Part shown: positions 6,862 through 14,109 of the stretch, piece after piece
How the letters are laid out: each line of letters opens with the position of its first letter
How positions within the stretch are numbered: the stretch's first letter is position 1
NCBI GenBank assembly: GCA_964418085.1
Contig: CAYQKB010000012.1
Location: forward strand, 1-25,311
Direction of reading: 5' to 3'
From: JBBTYG01 sp964418085
GTDB lineage: Bacteria > Patescibacteriota > Minisyncoccia > UBA6257 > 2-01-FULL-56-20
DNA: 25,311 bases
Translations under genes and position numbers: made by a program
Notes under the pieces: generated by a model
What the model was told of the DNA's origin: nothing
What the model saw: only the letters and a program-made list of their open reading frames with translations
Database searches by the model: none

Positions 6862-7878
6862 TTATCCGTGTCGAACAACGATAACATCTCCGTTTTCGAC
6901 AACATATTCCTTTCCTTCCAAACGGATCAATCCTTTTTGCTTCGCCTGCCCCCAGCTACCAGCCTCGAGAAGCTTCTGCCAATTCACAACTTCCGCGCGA
7001 ATAAACTTCGCTTCAAAGTCCGTGTGTATCGCGCCGGATGCTTGGGGAGCTTTTGATTCCTTCGCAATCGTCCACGCACGAGTTTCGTCTTCGCCTGTCG
7101 TAAAAAAGCTGATAAGATTTAAAATTTCATACGCTTTTGTGATAAGTAATGGGATCGAATCGTCAGAAGAAAGATTTGCAACAACATAATCCGCGCCCAT
7201 GTCTTTTATTTTTTTGAGAAGCTCCGGACTCGCATTTTCTTTTTTCCCGTTCAAAAGGTACAGCTGACGCTTTGCGGTAAGAAGATTCAGCTCTTTCAGT
7301 TTTATATTCCCCTCAATCATCTGCATAATACTCGGAGAGCTTACGGGCAGATTGCCGGCGTCCAAATGATCCTTGAGTGATTTCAGATCATCGCGAGTCT
7401 TTACCGCCTCCTTTCCCCCATTCCGAGCTTCCCCGTCCGCTTTATCGAGACGCTTTGTCACGGATTCAAGATCTTTCAAGATTAATTCCGTATTTATGAT
7501 TTCCATATCCCGCGCCGGATCAACGGAGTTTTCGACGTGAATAATTTCCGGATTCTCAAAAATGCGGAGCACTACCACTATTGCCTGCGTTTCCTTGATA
7601 TTCGCCAGAAATTGATTTCCGAGTCCCTCGCCCTTGTTCGCGCCTTTTACAAGCCCGGCGATGTCGTAAAATTCCACAACAGCCGGAACTTTCTTTTTTG
7701 ATTTTGAAAGTGTCGCGAGTTTATCGAGCCGCTCGTCGGGAACGGTGACAACGCCAACATTCGGATCTATTGTCGCGAATGGATAGTTCGCAATGTGTAC
7801 CTCCTGCCGCGTGAGCGCTTTAAACAGCGTTGACTTGCCGACATTCGGAAGGCCGACGATGCCGATAGACAATTTCAT
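6862..7878 (-). CDS. ychF: Ribosome-binding ATPase YchF
   Basis: YchF (Ola1) is an Obg-family P-loop protein that binds the ribosome and prefers ATP. The 338-residue product shows the G1 loop GLPNVGKST (9-17), switch residues in NYPFATIDPNVG, G3 DIAGLVKGA, a coiled-coil insert, and a C-terminal TGS domain (IHTDFEAKFIRAEVV.. then VENGDVIVVRHG). The usual NxxE base-recognition motif appears here as NLSS, a deviation. Length is slightly below the usual ~363. Start ATG 7878 is used because the MKLSIGIVGLPNVGKS N-terminus is typical; the upstream ORF extension covers its promoter. The -10 lies 8 nt upstream, suggesting a leaderless mRNA. Confidence 0.95.
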   Translation of the reverse strand: MKLSIGIVGLPNVGKSTLFKALTRQEVHIANYPFATIDPNVGVVTVPDERLDKLATLSKSKKKVPAVVEFYDIAGLVKGANKGEGLGNQFLANIKETQAIVVVLRIFENPEIIHVENSVDPARDMEIINTELILKDLESVTKRLDKADGEARNGGKEAVKTRDDLKSLKDHLDAGNLPVSSPSIMQMIEGNIKLKELNLLTAKRQLYLLNGKKENASPELLKKIKDMGADYVVANLSSDDSIPLLITKAYEILNLISFFTTGEDETRAWTIAKESKAPQASGAIHTDFEAKFIRAEVVNWQKLLEAGSWGQAKQKGLIRLEGKEYVVENGDVIVVRHG

Positions 7879-7886
7879 ATTATTGG

Positions 7887-7915
7887 AGTGTACAAGAAAA
7901 TTCCGCACTTGGAAA
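7887..7915 (-). promoter_or_regulatory. ychF promoter
   Basis: On the minus strand: TTTCCA (7910-7915), a 17-nt spacer and TACACT (7887-7892) preceded by TTG. The same hexamer pair and spacing as at cysS and PGI/PMI, although the surrounding sequence is unrelated here. Confidence 0.55.
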
Positions 7916-8032
7916 GGAATTGGGGTTTACAAAAGTTAATCCTCTGTGGCATAGTAGACCTGCTGTTAATTTGACAAATTAATATTGCAGTCAACCAGCC
8001 AAACAAAAACGTCCGAAACGAAAGGAAAAAAT

Positions 8033-9223
8033 ATGAATATGGAAATTACTGCGGGTACAAAGGGACGCCCGACCTCGGAGACAGACTTAATGCTACGGCT
8101 TGCAAGCACAACACTACACCTTGGCATTGCCTCTGTGCGAGGAGATCTGGAATTACCCGGGAAGGTTGCGACATATCTCCTTAAAAACGACAACGGAGCT
8201 ACGTCGGATGATCTTGCGGTTCTTTTTAAGACCTCAACCGCCACCGTATACAGATGGATCAAATCCGTCGAGGATCAGATTCGTACAGATGAACTCTTTG
8301 CGCAACTAGTTGAGCTGGTACGGGAGCATCGCAAGGATGAGAAATTTGTTGCCAAAATATTGGATGGTATCAATTGCCCAAACATTCTTTTTGCCATTCC
8401 TCTTGCGCTCCAGAAACAAGCCGTCGAGGGCATTGTCGGCATATCACTCCCGATGCAGGAAGTCTTCAGAGTATTGCGCCGCGTGGCGAACATGGAAAGC
8501 ACTATCCTTATTCTCGGCGAGAGTGGTACCGGAAAAGAACTGATCGCGCGGGCGATCCATACTGAAGGCAATCGGAAAGACAAACCCTTCGTACCGGTGA
8601 ATTGCGCTGCGCTACCCGAACATCTACTGGAGTCCGAACTCTTTGGACACCGCAAGGGCGCTTTCTCCGGAGCAATGGAAAACAAAAAGGGTCTTTTCGA
8701 AGAAGCGGATGGCGGCACGATTTTCTTGGACGAAATCGGCTCTCTACCGCTTCAACTTCAGGGGAAACTGCTCCGCGTACTTCAGGACAAGCACATACGC
8801 CGGGTGGGCGACAATTCGTTTATTTATGTGAATGTTCGCATGCTGACGGCGACCAACGAGTCCCTTAAGAAAAAGGTCCAAGAAAAAGCCTTCCGGGAAG
8901 ATCTGTACTATCGCCTGAACGTTATCCCGTTTCAATTGCCCACACTTCGCGAACGACGTGAAGATATTCCATTCATCGCAGCATATTGTCTCGAGCATAG
9001 CATCAGGGCACGAACAGGGCGCAACTGCCACCTTAAGGAAGATGCCATGCCGGCACTCATGGCATACGATTGGCCGGGAAATGTGCGTGAGCTAGAAAAT
9101 GTACTCGAACGCGCTTCCGCTCTCGCCGAAGGGTATGCGATCGGATATTCCGACCTGCCAGTTGAAATTCAGAAATGTGCGCCGCCAAAAGAGGCGCTTG
9201 CGGAAACTGGCGCTGCTGCATAA
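8033..9223 (+). CDS. Sigma54-activator-like AAA+ regulator with N-terminal HTH and no C-terminal Fis domain
   Basis: Residues 135-375 of this 396-residue protein are a bacterial enhancer-binding AAA+ domain: Walker A GESGTGKE (162-169), the sigma54-contact loop GAFSGA (209-214, normally GAFTGA), Walker B TIFLDEIG (229-236), the arginine-finger region FREDLYYRLNV (287-297) and sensor II WPGNVRELENV (347-357). Such proteins remodel sigma54 RNA polymerase at -24/-12 promoters. The usual C-terminal Fis-type HTH is absent; the chain ends in a short Ala-rich tail. Instead residues about 40-80 (GATSDDLAVLFKTSTATVYRWI) look like an HTH. No receiver or GAF domain is seen. AAAGGA precedes ATG 8033; an in-frame ATG at 7985 has no such site. 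It is monocistronic with its own terminator. Confidence 0.88.
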   Translation: MNMEITAGTKGRPTSETDLMLRLASTTLHLGIASVRGDLELPGKVATYLLKNDNGATSDDLAVLFKTSTATVYRWIKSVEDQIRTDELFAQLVELVREHRKDEKFVAKILDGINCPNILFAIPLALQKQAVEGIVGISLPMQEVFRVLRRVANMESTILILGESGTGKELIARAIHTEGNRKDKPFVPVNCAALPEHLLESELFGHRKGAFSGAMENKKGLFEEADGGTIFLDEIGSLPLQLQGKLLRVLQDKHIRRVGDNSFIYVNVRMLTATNESLKKKVQEKAFREDLYYRLNVIPFQLPTLRERREDIPFIAAYCLEHSIRARTGRNCHLKEDAMPALMAYDWPGNVRELENVLERASALAEGYAIGYSDLPVEIQKCAPPKEALAETGAAA

Positions 9224-9261
9224 TGCAGAGGCAGACAAAAAATTAAAGCAGTCAATCTCAC

Positions 9262-9297
9262 GGCCGCCGACTCTCGAAGTCGCGGCCTTTTTGTTTT
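9262..9297 (+). terminator. Terminator of the AAA+ regulator gene
   Basis: GGCCGC-C-GACT pairs with AGTC-GCGGCC around CTCGA, followed by TTTTTGTTTT. Confidence 0.9.
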
Positions 9298-9300
9298 ATA

Positions 9301-9342
9301 AAAAAATTAAAACGCCCGCCGGAAATTTTCCCGGTGGGCGTT
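9301..9342 (-). terminator. Terminator of the minus-strand gene 9409-10071
   Basis: On the minus strand AACGCCCACCGG pairs with CCGGCGGGCGTT (9311-9342, one mismatch) and is followed by TTTTAATTTTTT. Confidence 0.8.
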
Positions 9343-9408
9343 AGATTGATTGAGAACTCTTTTTTACGTTCACTGGAGCTTTCCGCAGCTTTCGCACTGA
9401 TGGCGGGT

Positions 9409-10071
9409 TTACTGTTTTTCGGTGGCGGCTTGAACGGCCGGCCGCGGCGGAGGAAGCTTCATATACTGCACATACTCCCCGACGAACTGCCGAGCTTTTG
9501 CCTGGACCTCCGGCGACTGGTGTGCGGGATGAGCGAGATACCGCCATGCGAATAATTCCCGGTAGCAACTGGATAAAAAGGTGTTTTTTATGAGTGCCGC
9601 AAGATCGCACTGATCTACGGCGAATGAGGGCATGGTGTGAGCTCTATCACCCGATCGCGTATGAATGAGCCGGCAGATCTTCTCCAGAAACTTTTCTTCG
9701 TCCCATTTTCCTACCCTATTGCTGAAGGTTTCGGAGATGAGATCGATGACCTTAACGAGATCGCCGGTATCCATCTCTCCGTACGCGCCTCGCATCAATA
9801 TCCGTAGGAGCTTGGTTTTTTGGCGGCTCGTGAGGAGCTCCCAATACGGCAGGATTCCCTCGAAGGCCGCGGAGCCCCGGAAAGACTTGCGGCGGATCAT
9901 GCGCTGGGCGTATTCGCGCGCGGCGAGTTTCTGGACACACACATCGGGTGGGTTTTCGAGGACGCGGGTAAGTTTGGTTTGATGGAGGTCTCGGAGCCAT
10001 GCCGCCAGAGCCAGGTCTTGATATATTTTCTCGACGAGCACGAGGAGCCAGAGCAGAATTTGCTTGAGCAT
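9409..10071 (-). CDS. Hypothetical protein with an N-terminal hydrophobic helix
   Basis: I do not recognise this family. The 220-residue product begins MLKQILLWLLVLVEKIY, a short hydrophobic helix that could be a membrane anchor or a buried amphipathic helix. The rest is predicted mostly helical, with two Cys-containing segments (VDQCDLAAL, SSCYRELF) and a Pro-rich C-terminal tail (KLPPPRPAVQAA). The N-terminal residues precede a Lys/Arg-rich region. It is flanked by its own candidate promoter (10150-10178) and terminator, so it is probably monocistronic. Upstream, AAAG-rich sequence gives only a weak Shine-Dalgarno. Confidence 0.6.
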   Translation of the reverse strand: MLKQILLWLLVLVEKIYQDLALAAWLRDLHQTKLTRVLENPPDVCVQKLAAREYAQRMIRRKSFRGSAAFEGILPYWELLTSRQKTKLLRILMRGAYGEMDTGDLVKVIDLISETFSNRVGKWDEEKFLEKICRLIHTRSGDRAHTMPSFAVDQCDLAALIKNTFLSSCYRELFAWRYLAHPAHQSPEVQAKARQFVGEYVQYMKLPPPRPAVQAATEKQ

Positions 10072-10149
10072 AGATTTTCTTTCGTTTCGGAGGTTTTCGG
10101 TTTTTGCGCGACTGTTTCCAACAAAAGGAAGCGCCGCGATACTGGCTTA

Positions 10150-10178
10150 TTGATACCGCGAATAGTTTTTCCCGTCAA
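10150..10178 (-). promoter_or_regulatory. Candidate promoter of the gene at 9409-10071
   Basis: On the minus strand: TTGACG (10173-10178), a 17-nt spacer and TATCAA (10150-10155), about 79 nt upstream of the ATG. Confidence 0.5.
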
Positions 10179-10193
10179 CCGCGAACGCGAGAT

Positions 10194-10874
10194 TTATTTT
10201 CTTTGATATGTTCCGACAAGTTCTGTTTCCGCGATGAGATGTTTTTGGATTTCTTTTTCGAGGTCGGCGAGTTTTGCGCCTTCGGGGAGATTGAGCATCG
10301 AGTCGAGAGCGAAGAGTTTGAAATGATAATGATGCGTGCCGCTCGGCCCGCCTTCGCTTGGCTTCGGCGAGGCAGGTGGGCATGGGCCGCCGTAACCGAT
10401 TTTGCCGAAACCGGTATTCCCCTCCACGCTGCCGGGCGGCGTGCTTTCTTCTTTTATAAACGTGATTTGAGGATTGATATTCCAGACCGTCCAATGCGTG
10501 AACGTGCCGCTTGGCCCGCCTTCGCTTGGCTTCGGCGAGGCAAGCGCATCGGGGTCGTCCATAATGAGCGCCAGCGATTTGGCTTCGGGCGGGACATTCG
10601 CAACCTCGAGCGCGGGATTTATGTCTCCGCCGCCTGCGGTGAGTTTATCGAATCCGTCGCAGGTAAATTTCTGCGGAATCGGTCCGTTATTTTTGAATGA
10701 GGGGCTTGTGAGGAGCATGGATGTGGTGGATGACGTATTGGTTGATGGTTTTATTTCGGACGGGGTTACTTGATCGTGTATATACAGAAATAACCCTATT
10801 AATAGTATACCAATTGATGGAACAGCGGCGGCTATCGCGACCTGTCTTCTTATTCCATTGCTACTCCTTTCCAT
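10194..10874 (-). CDS. Membrane-anchored PEBP-family (YbhB/YbcL-like) protein with two peptide insertions
   Basis: This 226-residue protein has an N-terminal membrane anchor (about 11-31), a Ser/Thr-rich linker, and a phosphatidylethanolamine-binding-protein domain from residue 53. Family motifs are present: IPQKFTCDG, ALIMDDPDA, THWTVWNI, GYGGPCPP and GTHHYHFKLFALD, which line the anion-binding pocket. Both pocket loops are interrupted by the same extra peptide ASPKPSEGGPSGT (about 112-124 and 168-180), encoded by a 40-nt repeat present twice. YbhB/YbcL proteins have no firmly established function. The start at 10874 overlaps the upstream gene by 14 nt, indicating translational coupling. No Shine-Dalgarno is visible before it. 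Confidence 0.88.
   Translation of the reverse strand: MERSSNGIRRQVAIAAAVPSIGILLIGLFLYIHDQVTPSEIKPSTNTSSTTSMLLTSPSFKNNGPIPQKFTCDGFDKLTAGGGDINPALEVANVPPEAKSLALIMDDPDALASPKPSEGGPSGTFTHWTVWNINPQITFIKEESTPPGSVEGNTGFGKIGYGGPCPPASPKPSEGGPSGTHHYHFKLFALDSMLNLPEGAKLADLEKEIQKHLIAETELVGTYQRK
10335..10374. repeat. In-frame GC-rich palindromic repeat, copy A, in the PEBP gene
   Basis: 40 nt including GCCTTCGCTTGGCTTCGGCG, identical to 10503-10542 except for one base. In the coding sense it encodes a PKPSEGG peptide within the second pocket loop. Confidence 0.85.
10503..10542. repeat. In-frame GC-rich palindromic repeat, copy B, in the PEBP gene
   Basis: 39 of 40 bases are identical to copy A, in the same orientation and reading frame. 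It encodes the first PKPSEGG insertion. A related sequence lies in uvrC (23307-23338). Confidence 0.85.
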
Positions 10875-11226
10875 TTTCGGCTGTATTTTTTTCGTCTTTA
10901 ACGTCCGCGTTAATAAACTCTTCGTACCGACGACCCAATTCCGTAAGTGCGATCTGGCTCCTCGGCTTTGTAACACCCGGATACCGCCACGCGCTGATTA
11001 TTTTACGAAATACTTTTGTGTCTTGCACCATCGTCCAGAGTTCGTAGGGATGTTTTGTGCTGCCAGCGGTCTGCATCATGGCGACGGTCTTGGGCGCAAT
11101 CCCCTCCTCAATCCGTTTCGGCGAATTGATAATACGGAGTACGCGCGATTCGGACAAACCATAGAAACGCATTTTAAACTTCGCGTGCGACGTCCACTGC
11201 AAAGTTTTGGGTTTAATGAGAGGCAT
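10861..11226 (-). CDS. Small DUF4258-like protein
   Basis: The 121-residue product contains SHAKFKMRFYGLSESRVLRI, which resembles the H-A-x-x-R-M-x-x-R-G-I-s-x-x-x-V signature of DUF4258/BrnT-like small RelE-fold proteins; the match is by eye and moderate. The C-terminal third is charged (KDEKNTAENGKE). ATG 11226 is chosen because a perfect TATAAT lies 7 nt upstream, fitting a leaderless mRNA; the longer reading frame would start inside that promoter. Its last codons overlap the start of the PEBP gene, so the two form an operon. No antitoxin partner is seen, so a toxin role is not supported. Confidence 0.6.
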   Translation of the reverse strand: MPLIKPKTLQWTSHAKFKMRFYGLSESRVLRIINSPKRIEEGIAPKTVAMMQTAGSTKHPYELWTMVQDTKVFRKIISAWRYPGVTKPRSQIALTELGRRYEEFINADVKDEKNTAENGKE

Positions 11227-11233
11227 TTGGTTA

Positions 11234-11239
11234 ATTATA
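11234..11239 (-). promoter_or_regulatory. -10 box of the DUF4258-like/PEBP operon
   Basis: A perfect TATAAT on the minus strand, 7 nt before the ATG; the -35 is poor. Confidence 0.5.
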
Positions 11240-11330
11240 TAATTTGATGGAAATAAAAGAAGCTTGGAGTTTTCACTACACATAATATCCTTACATACTT
11301 GAGAATGTAGGGATGTTGTTAAGTTTTGAT

Positions 11331-11363
11331 AAAGAAAAACCCGCCGGAGTTGCCGCCGGCGGG
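11331..11363 (-). terminator. Terminator of the SDR gene
   Basis: On the minus strand CCCGCCGG pairs with CCGGCGGG (11340-11363), followed by TTTTTCTTT. Confidence 0.9.
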
Positions 11364-11375
11364 GTGAATTAAGGT

Positions 11376-12167
11376 TTACTGATCTTCGTCAAGAATATTC
11401 TCGACGATTCGTGCCAGAGGATGCTCTCTTTCTTTTTTAGAAGTTTCCTTGGCCATAACCCAATGATCCGTGCCTTCACCTCGCTCAAGAGCGTCGAGGA
11501 TCGCTTGAGCGGCTTCCTCGATTGACAGCATGACCGGCGGGCGGTGCTTGGAGTTGCGGTGAAACGGCGTGTCCACCGGACCAAGCTTCACAAGATCGAG
11601 CTTGATGTTTTTATCGCGAATTACCGGATCAATCCGCGCATACCGCACGATTTCATCTCCGGCAGCGATTGCAGCCGCGTAATCTGCGGCGTGGAGGAAC
11701 GGTGGTGGCAGTTCTCCATTTTGCGTGAGCCGCGTGATGGCGGAACTTACGAAGACAATCCGTGTATCCATACGCAGACAGGGAGCGACAAACTTCAATA
11801 GTTTAACACGAGCCTCAACATGCAATTTCCATTGAATACCGAATAAATCTTTTATCGGCATGTCTATTATGGGCAGCGAGATTGCTTTTTCAAAACCGTC
11901 CGCGGGGCAATGTCCCACCGCGACGACGATACCTTCCGTATCATCACAAAGCGCAGGATCAAAATTTTCTAGCTGGGTTACGTCATTGGAATATGACCTG
12001 ATGGTCAATGCTTTGTGTCGAGTTTCAACAACCTGTGCTTGTTCGCAGTTTTTCGAGAAACATTCAATCGCCCGAATCTGCGATTTCAAAAGCATTTCCA
12101 CCACTTTTCCACCAATCGATCCGGCCGCGCCAAAAACGGCGATTTTCTTTCCGCTAAACCAACTCAT
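11376..12167 (-). CDS. Short-chain dehydrogenase/reductase-like protein lacking the catalytic Lys
   Basis: The 263-residue protein has a Rossmann N-terminus with the glycine motif GAAGSIGG (13-20), a nucleotide-side motif (VVAVGHC), the SDR serine region VFVSSAITRL (S141/S142) and the post-catalytic GPVDTPFH. At the YxxxK position it reads Y163-A-A-A-I167, so the catalytic lysine is missing. It may be an atypical SDR, a reductase with altered chemistry, or a non-catalytic NAD(P)-binding protein. The substrate is unknown. It is monocistronic and ends in a strong terminator. Confidence 0.8.
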   Translation of the reverse strand: MSWFSGKKIAVFGAAGSIGGKVVEMLLKSQIRAIECFSKNCEQAQVVETRHKALTIRSYSNDVTQLENFDPALCDDTEGIVVAVGHCPADGFEKAISLPIIDMPIKDLFGIQWKLHVEARVKLLKFVAPCLRMDTRIVFVSSAITRLTQNGELPPPFLHAADYAAAIAAGDEIVRYARIDPVIRDKNIKLDLVKLGPVDTPFHRNSKHRPPVMLSIEEAAQAILDALERGEGTDHWVMAKETSKKEREHPLARIVENILDEDQ

Positions 12168-12220
12168 ATGTTATCTTTCTTTTCGGATTATTCAGTTCTC
12201 AATGCTTCTCATATCCAAGC

Positions 12221-12248
12221 CAAAAACGCTCCAGCTTGGGAAGCTGGC
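12221..12248 (-). terminator. Terminator of the nuclease/isomerase operon
   Basis: On the minus strand CCAGCTT-CCC-AAGCTGG (12231-12247) is followed by AGCGTTTTTGG, 44 nt after the nuclease stop. Confidence 0.7.
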
Positions 12249-12291
12249 ATATTAAAGCATAATAAAGTATTTATCTGCAACCTAGACGACT

Positions 12292-12978
12292 TCAAAATTC
12301 GTTCAGCGCCTTGCCGTACGCGCAGTATTCGCATTCGGGATTAGCCACCGGGATTTCGTCTTGATCCAGGGCTTCGCGGGCGGCGATGACGGTTTTTTCC
12401 ACCCACGAGCTGTCGCCTTCGAGCGGCTCGACGATGAGGTCGAAGGAGAGTGCCGCGAGGGGCTTGTGCGGCCCGGAGAATCCTTCGGTCTTATTTACTT
12501 TGGCGAAGACAAAATAGCCGATGGGCGAAACGTCGAGGCCGTTTTGCTTCAAAAGCCACTGGTATATTTCCATCTGACGCCGGTAGGAATCGTAGATTTT
12601 ATGCTCTTTCGCGCCCGTGGCTTTATAGTCCACCACGGAGATTGTGCCATCGGCGTTTTCCCACAAATCATCCACGGCGCCATAGACCAGAAAATCCGTT
12701 GGCTTGTGTTCAAACTGGACGCCCGTGAAATTGTGCCGCCACTTGTTTATGTTCGGGGTATTGAATGGAACGGCATTTATATTATTTTTTTTCATCACCG
12801 GATGCGGCGTTCCCTTTTCGCGGTGGACATCGAACTCCTGTTTCAAAAGATAATCAACGGCGTTGTTGATTGTGTACGGCGCCGGAGGCGGACGCTTAAT
12901 TTTATATTTCATGTCAAGCCAAAAGCACCTGGGGCATTCGGTGAGAAGTTCGAGCTTGGAACGGGAAATCTTTGTCAT
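12292..12978 (-). CDS. PD-(D/E)XK nuclease-family protein with a four-Cys cluster
   Basis: The 228-residue protein shows the RecB/Cas4-type PD-(D/E)XK core: GAVDD (100-104), VVDYKATG (D117, K119) and the QxxxY motif RRQMEIYQ (Q135). C15 and C18 (TECPRCFW) plus C216 and C219 (ECEYC) flank the core and could hold an Fe-S cluster or zinc, as in AddB and Cas4 proteins; those usually place one Cys first and three last, so this 2+2 pattern differs. It would be a DNA exo- or endonuclease in repair or DNA processing. No cas gene or CRISPR is near. It starts 12 nt after the PGI/PMI stop, so the two form an operon. Confidence 0.85.
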   Translation of the reverse strand: MTKISRSKLELLTECPRCFWLDMKYKIKRPPPAPYTINNAVDYLLKQEFDVHREKGTPHPVMKKNNINAVPFNTPNINKWRHNFTGVQFEHKPTDFLVYGAVDDLWENADGTISVVDYKATGAKEHKIYDSYRRQMEIYQWLLKQNGLDVSPIGYFVFAKVNKTEGFSGPHKPLAALSFDLIVEPLEGDSSWVEKTVIAAREALDQDEIPVANPECEYCAYGKALNEF

Positions 12979-12990
12979 TAGAAAATTTAT

Positions 12991-13962
12991 TTAATTTATC
13001 AACTTTTTAAACTGTTCAACCATTGGAACCTGCTCCGGCTCTCCGCCGTACTGTCGCGCAGTATAGTATGCAGCCCAATCACCAAGGACGATCGTCGAGA
13101 AGATTTTTGCAAGTCGAGGCAGTGTTTCCATCTGAATTTCAACGACAAGCAATCCCCGCTTTTTATAAAGCGAGCGAAGCACGTCCATCCTTTTTTGTAT
13201 CCGTTTGTCGTCATCGTTGTCCCGAAGCAGGATGCAACAAAAACTCTTGGACAGAACTTTTGTATTTGGCTTTATATCAAAGCCAGTCATTTCATTATGG
13301 TTCAATTCCGGAAAAACATTATAAAAGGCAGGAATTTTTCCCGTTTCATTGAATTTAATTTTCCAAATCTTGGCGATTGCCAGATTTCTGCTCGAGGAAT
13401 ATATGGCCGGCACTTTGCCCCGCAGTTTTTTCGCCAGCGCTTTGCCGGTTTTTTCGAAATGTTCAGGACGAAGCATTTTCTCGAGCAGACGCGTTTCCGT
13501 AAGTCCTGCAGTTTTATCCATCAAGGCGAGCATGGCACGAATACTCCAGCCAAGAGTCATGCGAGGTTGAGTGTTTATGCGCGGAAGCGCTATTAACGGG
13601 ATTGTATTTTTCCTTGCGTGCCGAAGCAATTTTCCGCCGGATGAAATCACCGCTATGGGATATCCCTTTTTCTCTGCGAGCTTTAAGCTGTCGAGCGTTT
13701 CTTCCGTGTTTCCCGAATATGAACTTATGATGATAAGTCTTTTTTGCAGCTCTTCCGGCGGCAGAGGCGGCAGACCATAATTTGACCAGATAATAAGCTC
13801 GCACTCGGGGAGCCAGCACTGCATGATATCCGCCGCGAGGTGCGACCCGCCCATTCCGGCCACGATATACTTTTTGAGTCCTTTTTTTATTTTGCTCTTG
13901 TTTACGATTTCCGGTTCGTATTCAAACTGCTTCTCAAAATTTTTTATGTCGTTGTAGATCAT
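12991..13962 (-). CDS. Bifunctional phosphoglucose/phosphomannose isomerase (SIS family)
   Basis: The enzyme interconverts fructose 6-phosphate with glucose 6-phosphate and mannose 6-phosphate. The 323-residue chain has two SIS domains. Visible motifs: VAGMGGSHLAADI and ISSYSGNTEETL in the first (sugar-phosphate Ser/Thr loop), RMTLGWS in the linker, and NETGKIPAFYNVFPELNHNEMTGF, with the catalytic Glu and His, in the second. The length matches this subfamily, which is typical of Archaea and some bacteria. The ATG is 7 nt after the repeat-borne promoter at 13970-13998. It leads a two-gene operon with the PD-(D/E)XK protein, and supplies substrate to the nearby Zwf-Gnd fusion. Confidence 0.9.
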   Translation of the reverse strand: MIYNDIKNFEKQFEYEPEIVNKSKIKKGLKKYIVAGMGGSHLAADIMQCWLPECELIIWSNYGLPPLPPEELQKRLIIISSYSGNTEETLDSLKLAEKKGYPIAVISSGGKLLRHARKNTIPLIALPRINTQPRMTLGWSIRAMLALMDKTAGLTETRLLEKMLRPEHFEKTGKALAKKLRGKVPAIYSSSRNLAIAKIWKIKFNETGKIPAFYNVFPELNHNEMTGFDIKPNTKVLSKSFCCILLRDNDDDKRIQKRMDVLRSLYKKRGLLVVEIQMETLPRLAKIFSTIVLGDWAAYYTARQYGGEPEQVPMVEQFKKLIN

Positions 13963-14010
13963 GCTATTAAGTGTAAAGTGTAAAAATCAAAATGGAAAGA
14001 GAAATTGACA
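13963..14010. repeat. Repeated leader before the PGI/PMI gene
   Basis: On the minus strand TTTCCATTTTGA, TTTTT, then ACACTTTACACTTAA matches the end of the spacer before cysS (3015-3046) with few differences and in the same orientation to its gene. It carries the promoter. Confidence 0.7.
13970..13998 (-). promoter_or_regulatory. PGI/PMI promoter inside the repeated leader
   Basis: On the minus strand: TTTCCA (13993-13998), a 17-nt spacer and TACACT (13970-13975), 7 nt before the ATG. Confidence 0.55.
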
Positions 14011-14033
14011 CTGTGACTTTTTAGTGATATTAA
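14005..14033 (+). promoter_or_regulatory. Divergent promoter of the small membrane protein gene
   Basis: Perfect TTGACA (14005-14010), a 17-nt spacer and TATTAA (14028-14033) with TG one base upstream (extended -10). A GTG lies 7 nt downstream. Confidence 0.55.
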
Positions 14034-14109
14034 GGTTTTAGTGGCGCGGAACTTGCTTTGCAATATCCCAATGCGTCATCAGCTTGAAAACTTAAAATTC
14101 GATATTCTT

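Noticed and set aside
7946..7968. A possible sigma54 promoter (TGGCAT..TGC) before the AAA+ gene
   Set aside because: GG and GC are 12 nt apart instead of 10, so the -24/-12 geometry is wrong.
7971..7976. TTGACA as the -35 of the AAA+ gene
   Set aside because: No acceptable -10 lies 16-18 nt downstream.
10104..10700. A 198-codon open frame on the plus strand with repeated AFAWLRRG
   Set aside because: It is the reverse reading of the PEBP gene and its two repeats; the minus frame has conserved PEBP motifs.
10861..11226. Toxin-antitoxin module
   Set aside because: The DUF4258-like protein is cotranscribed with a PEBP protein, not with an antitoxin-like DNA-binding gene.
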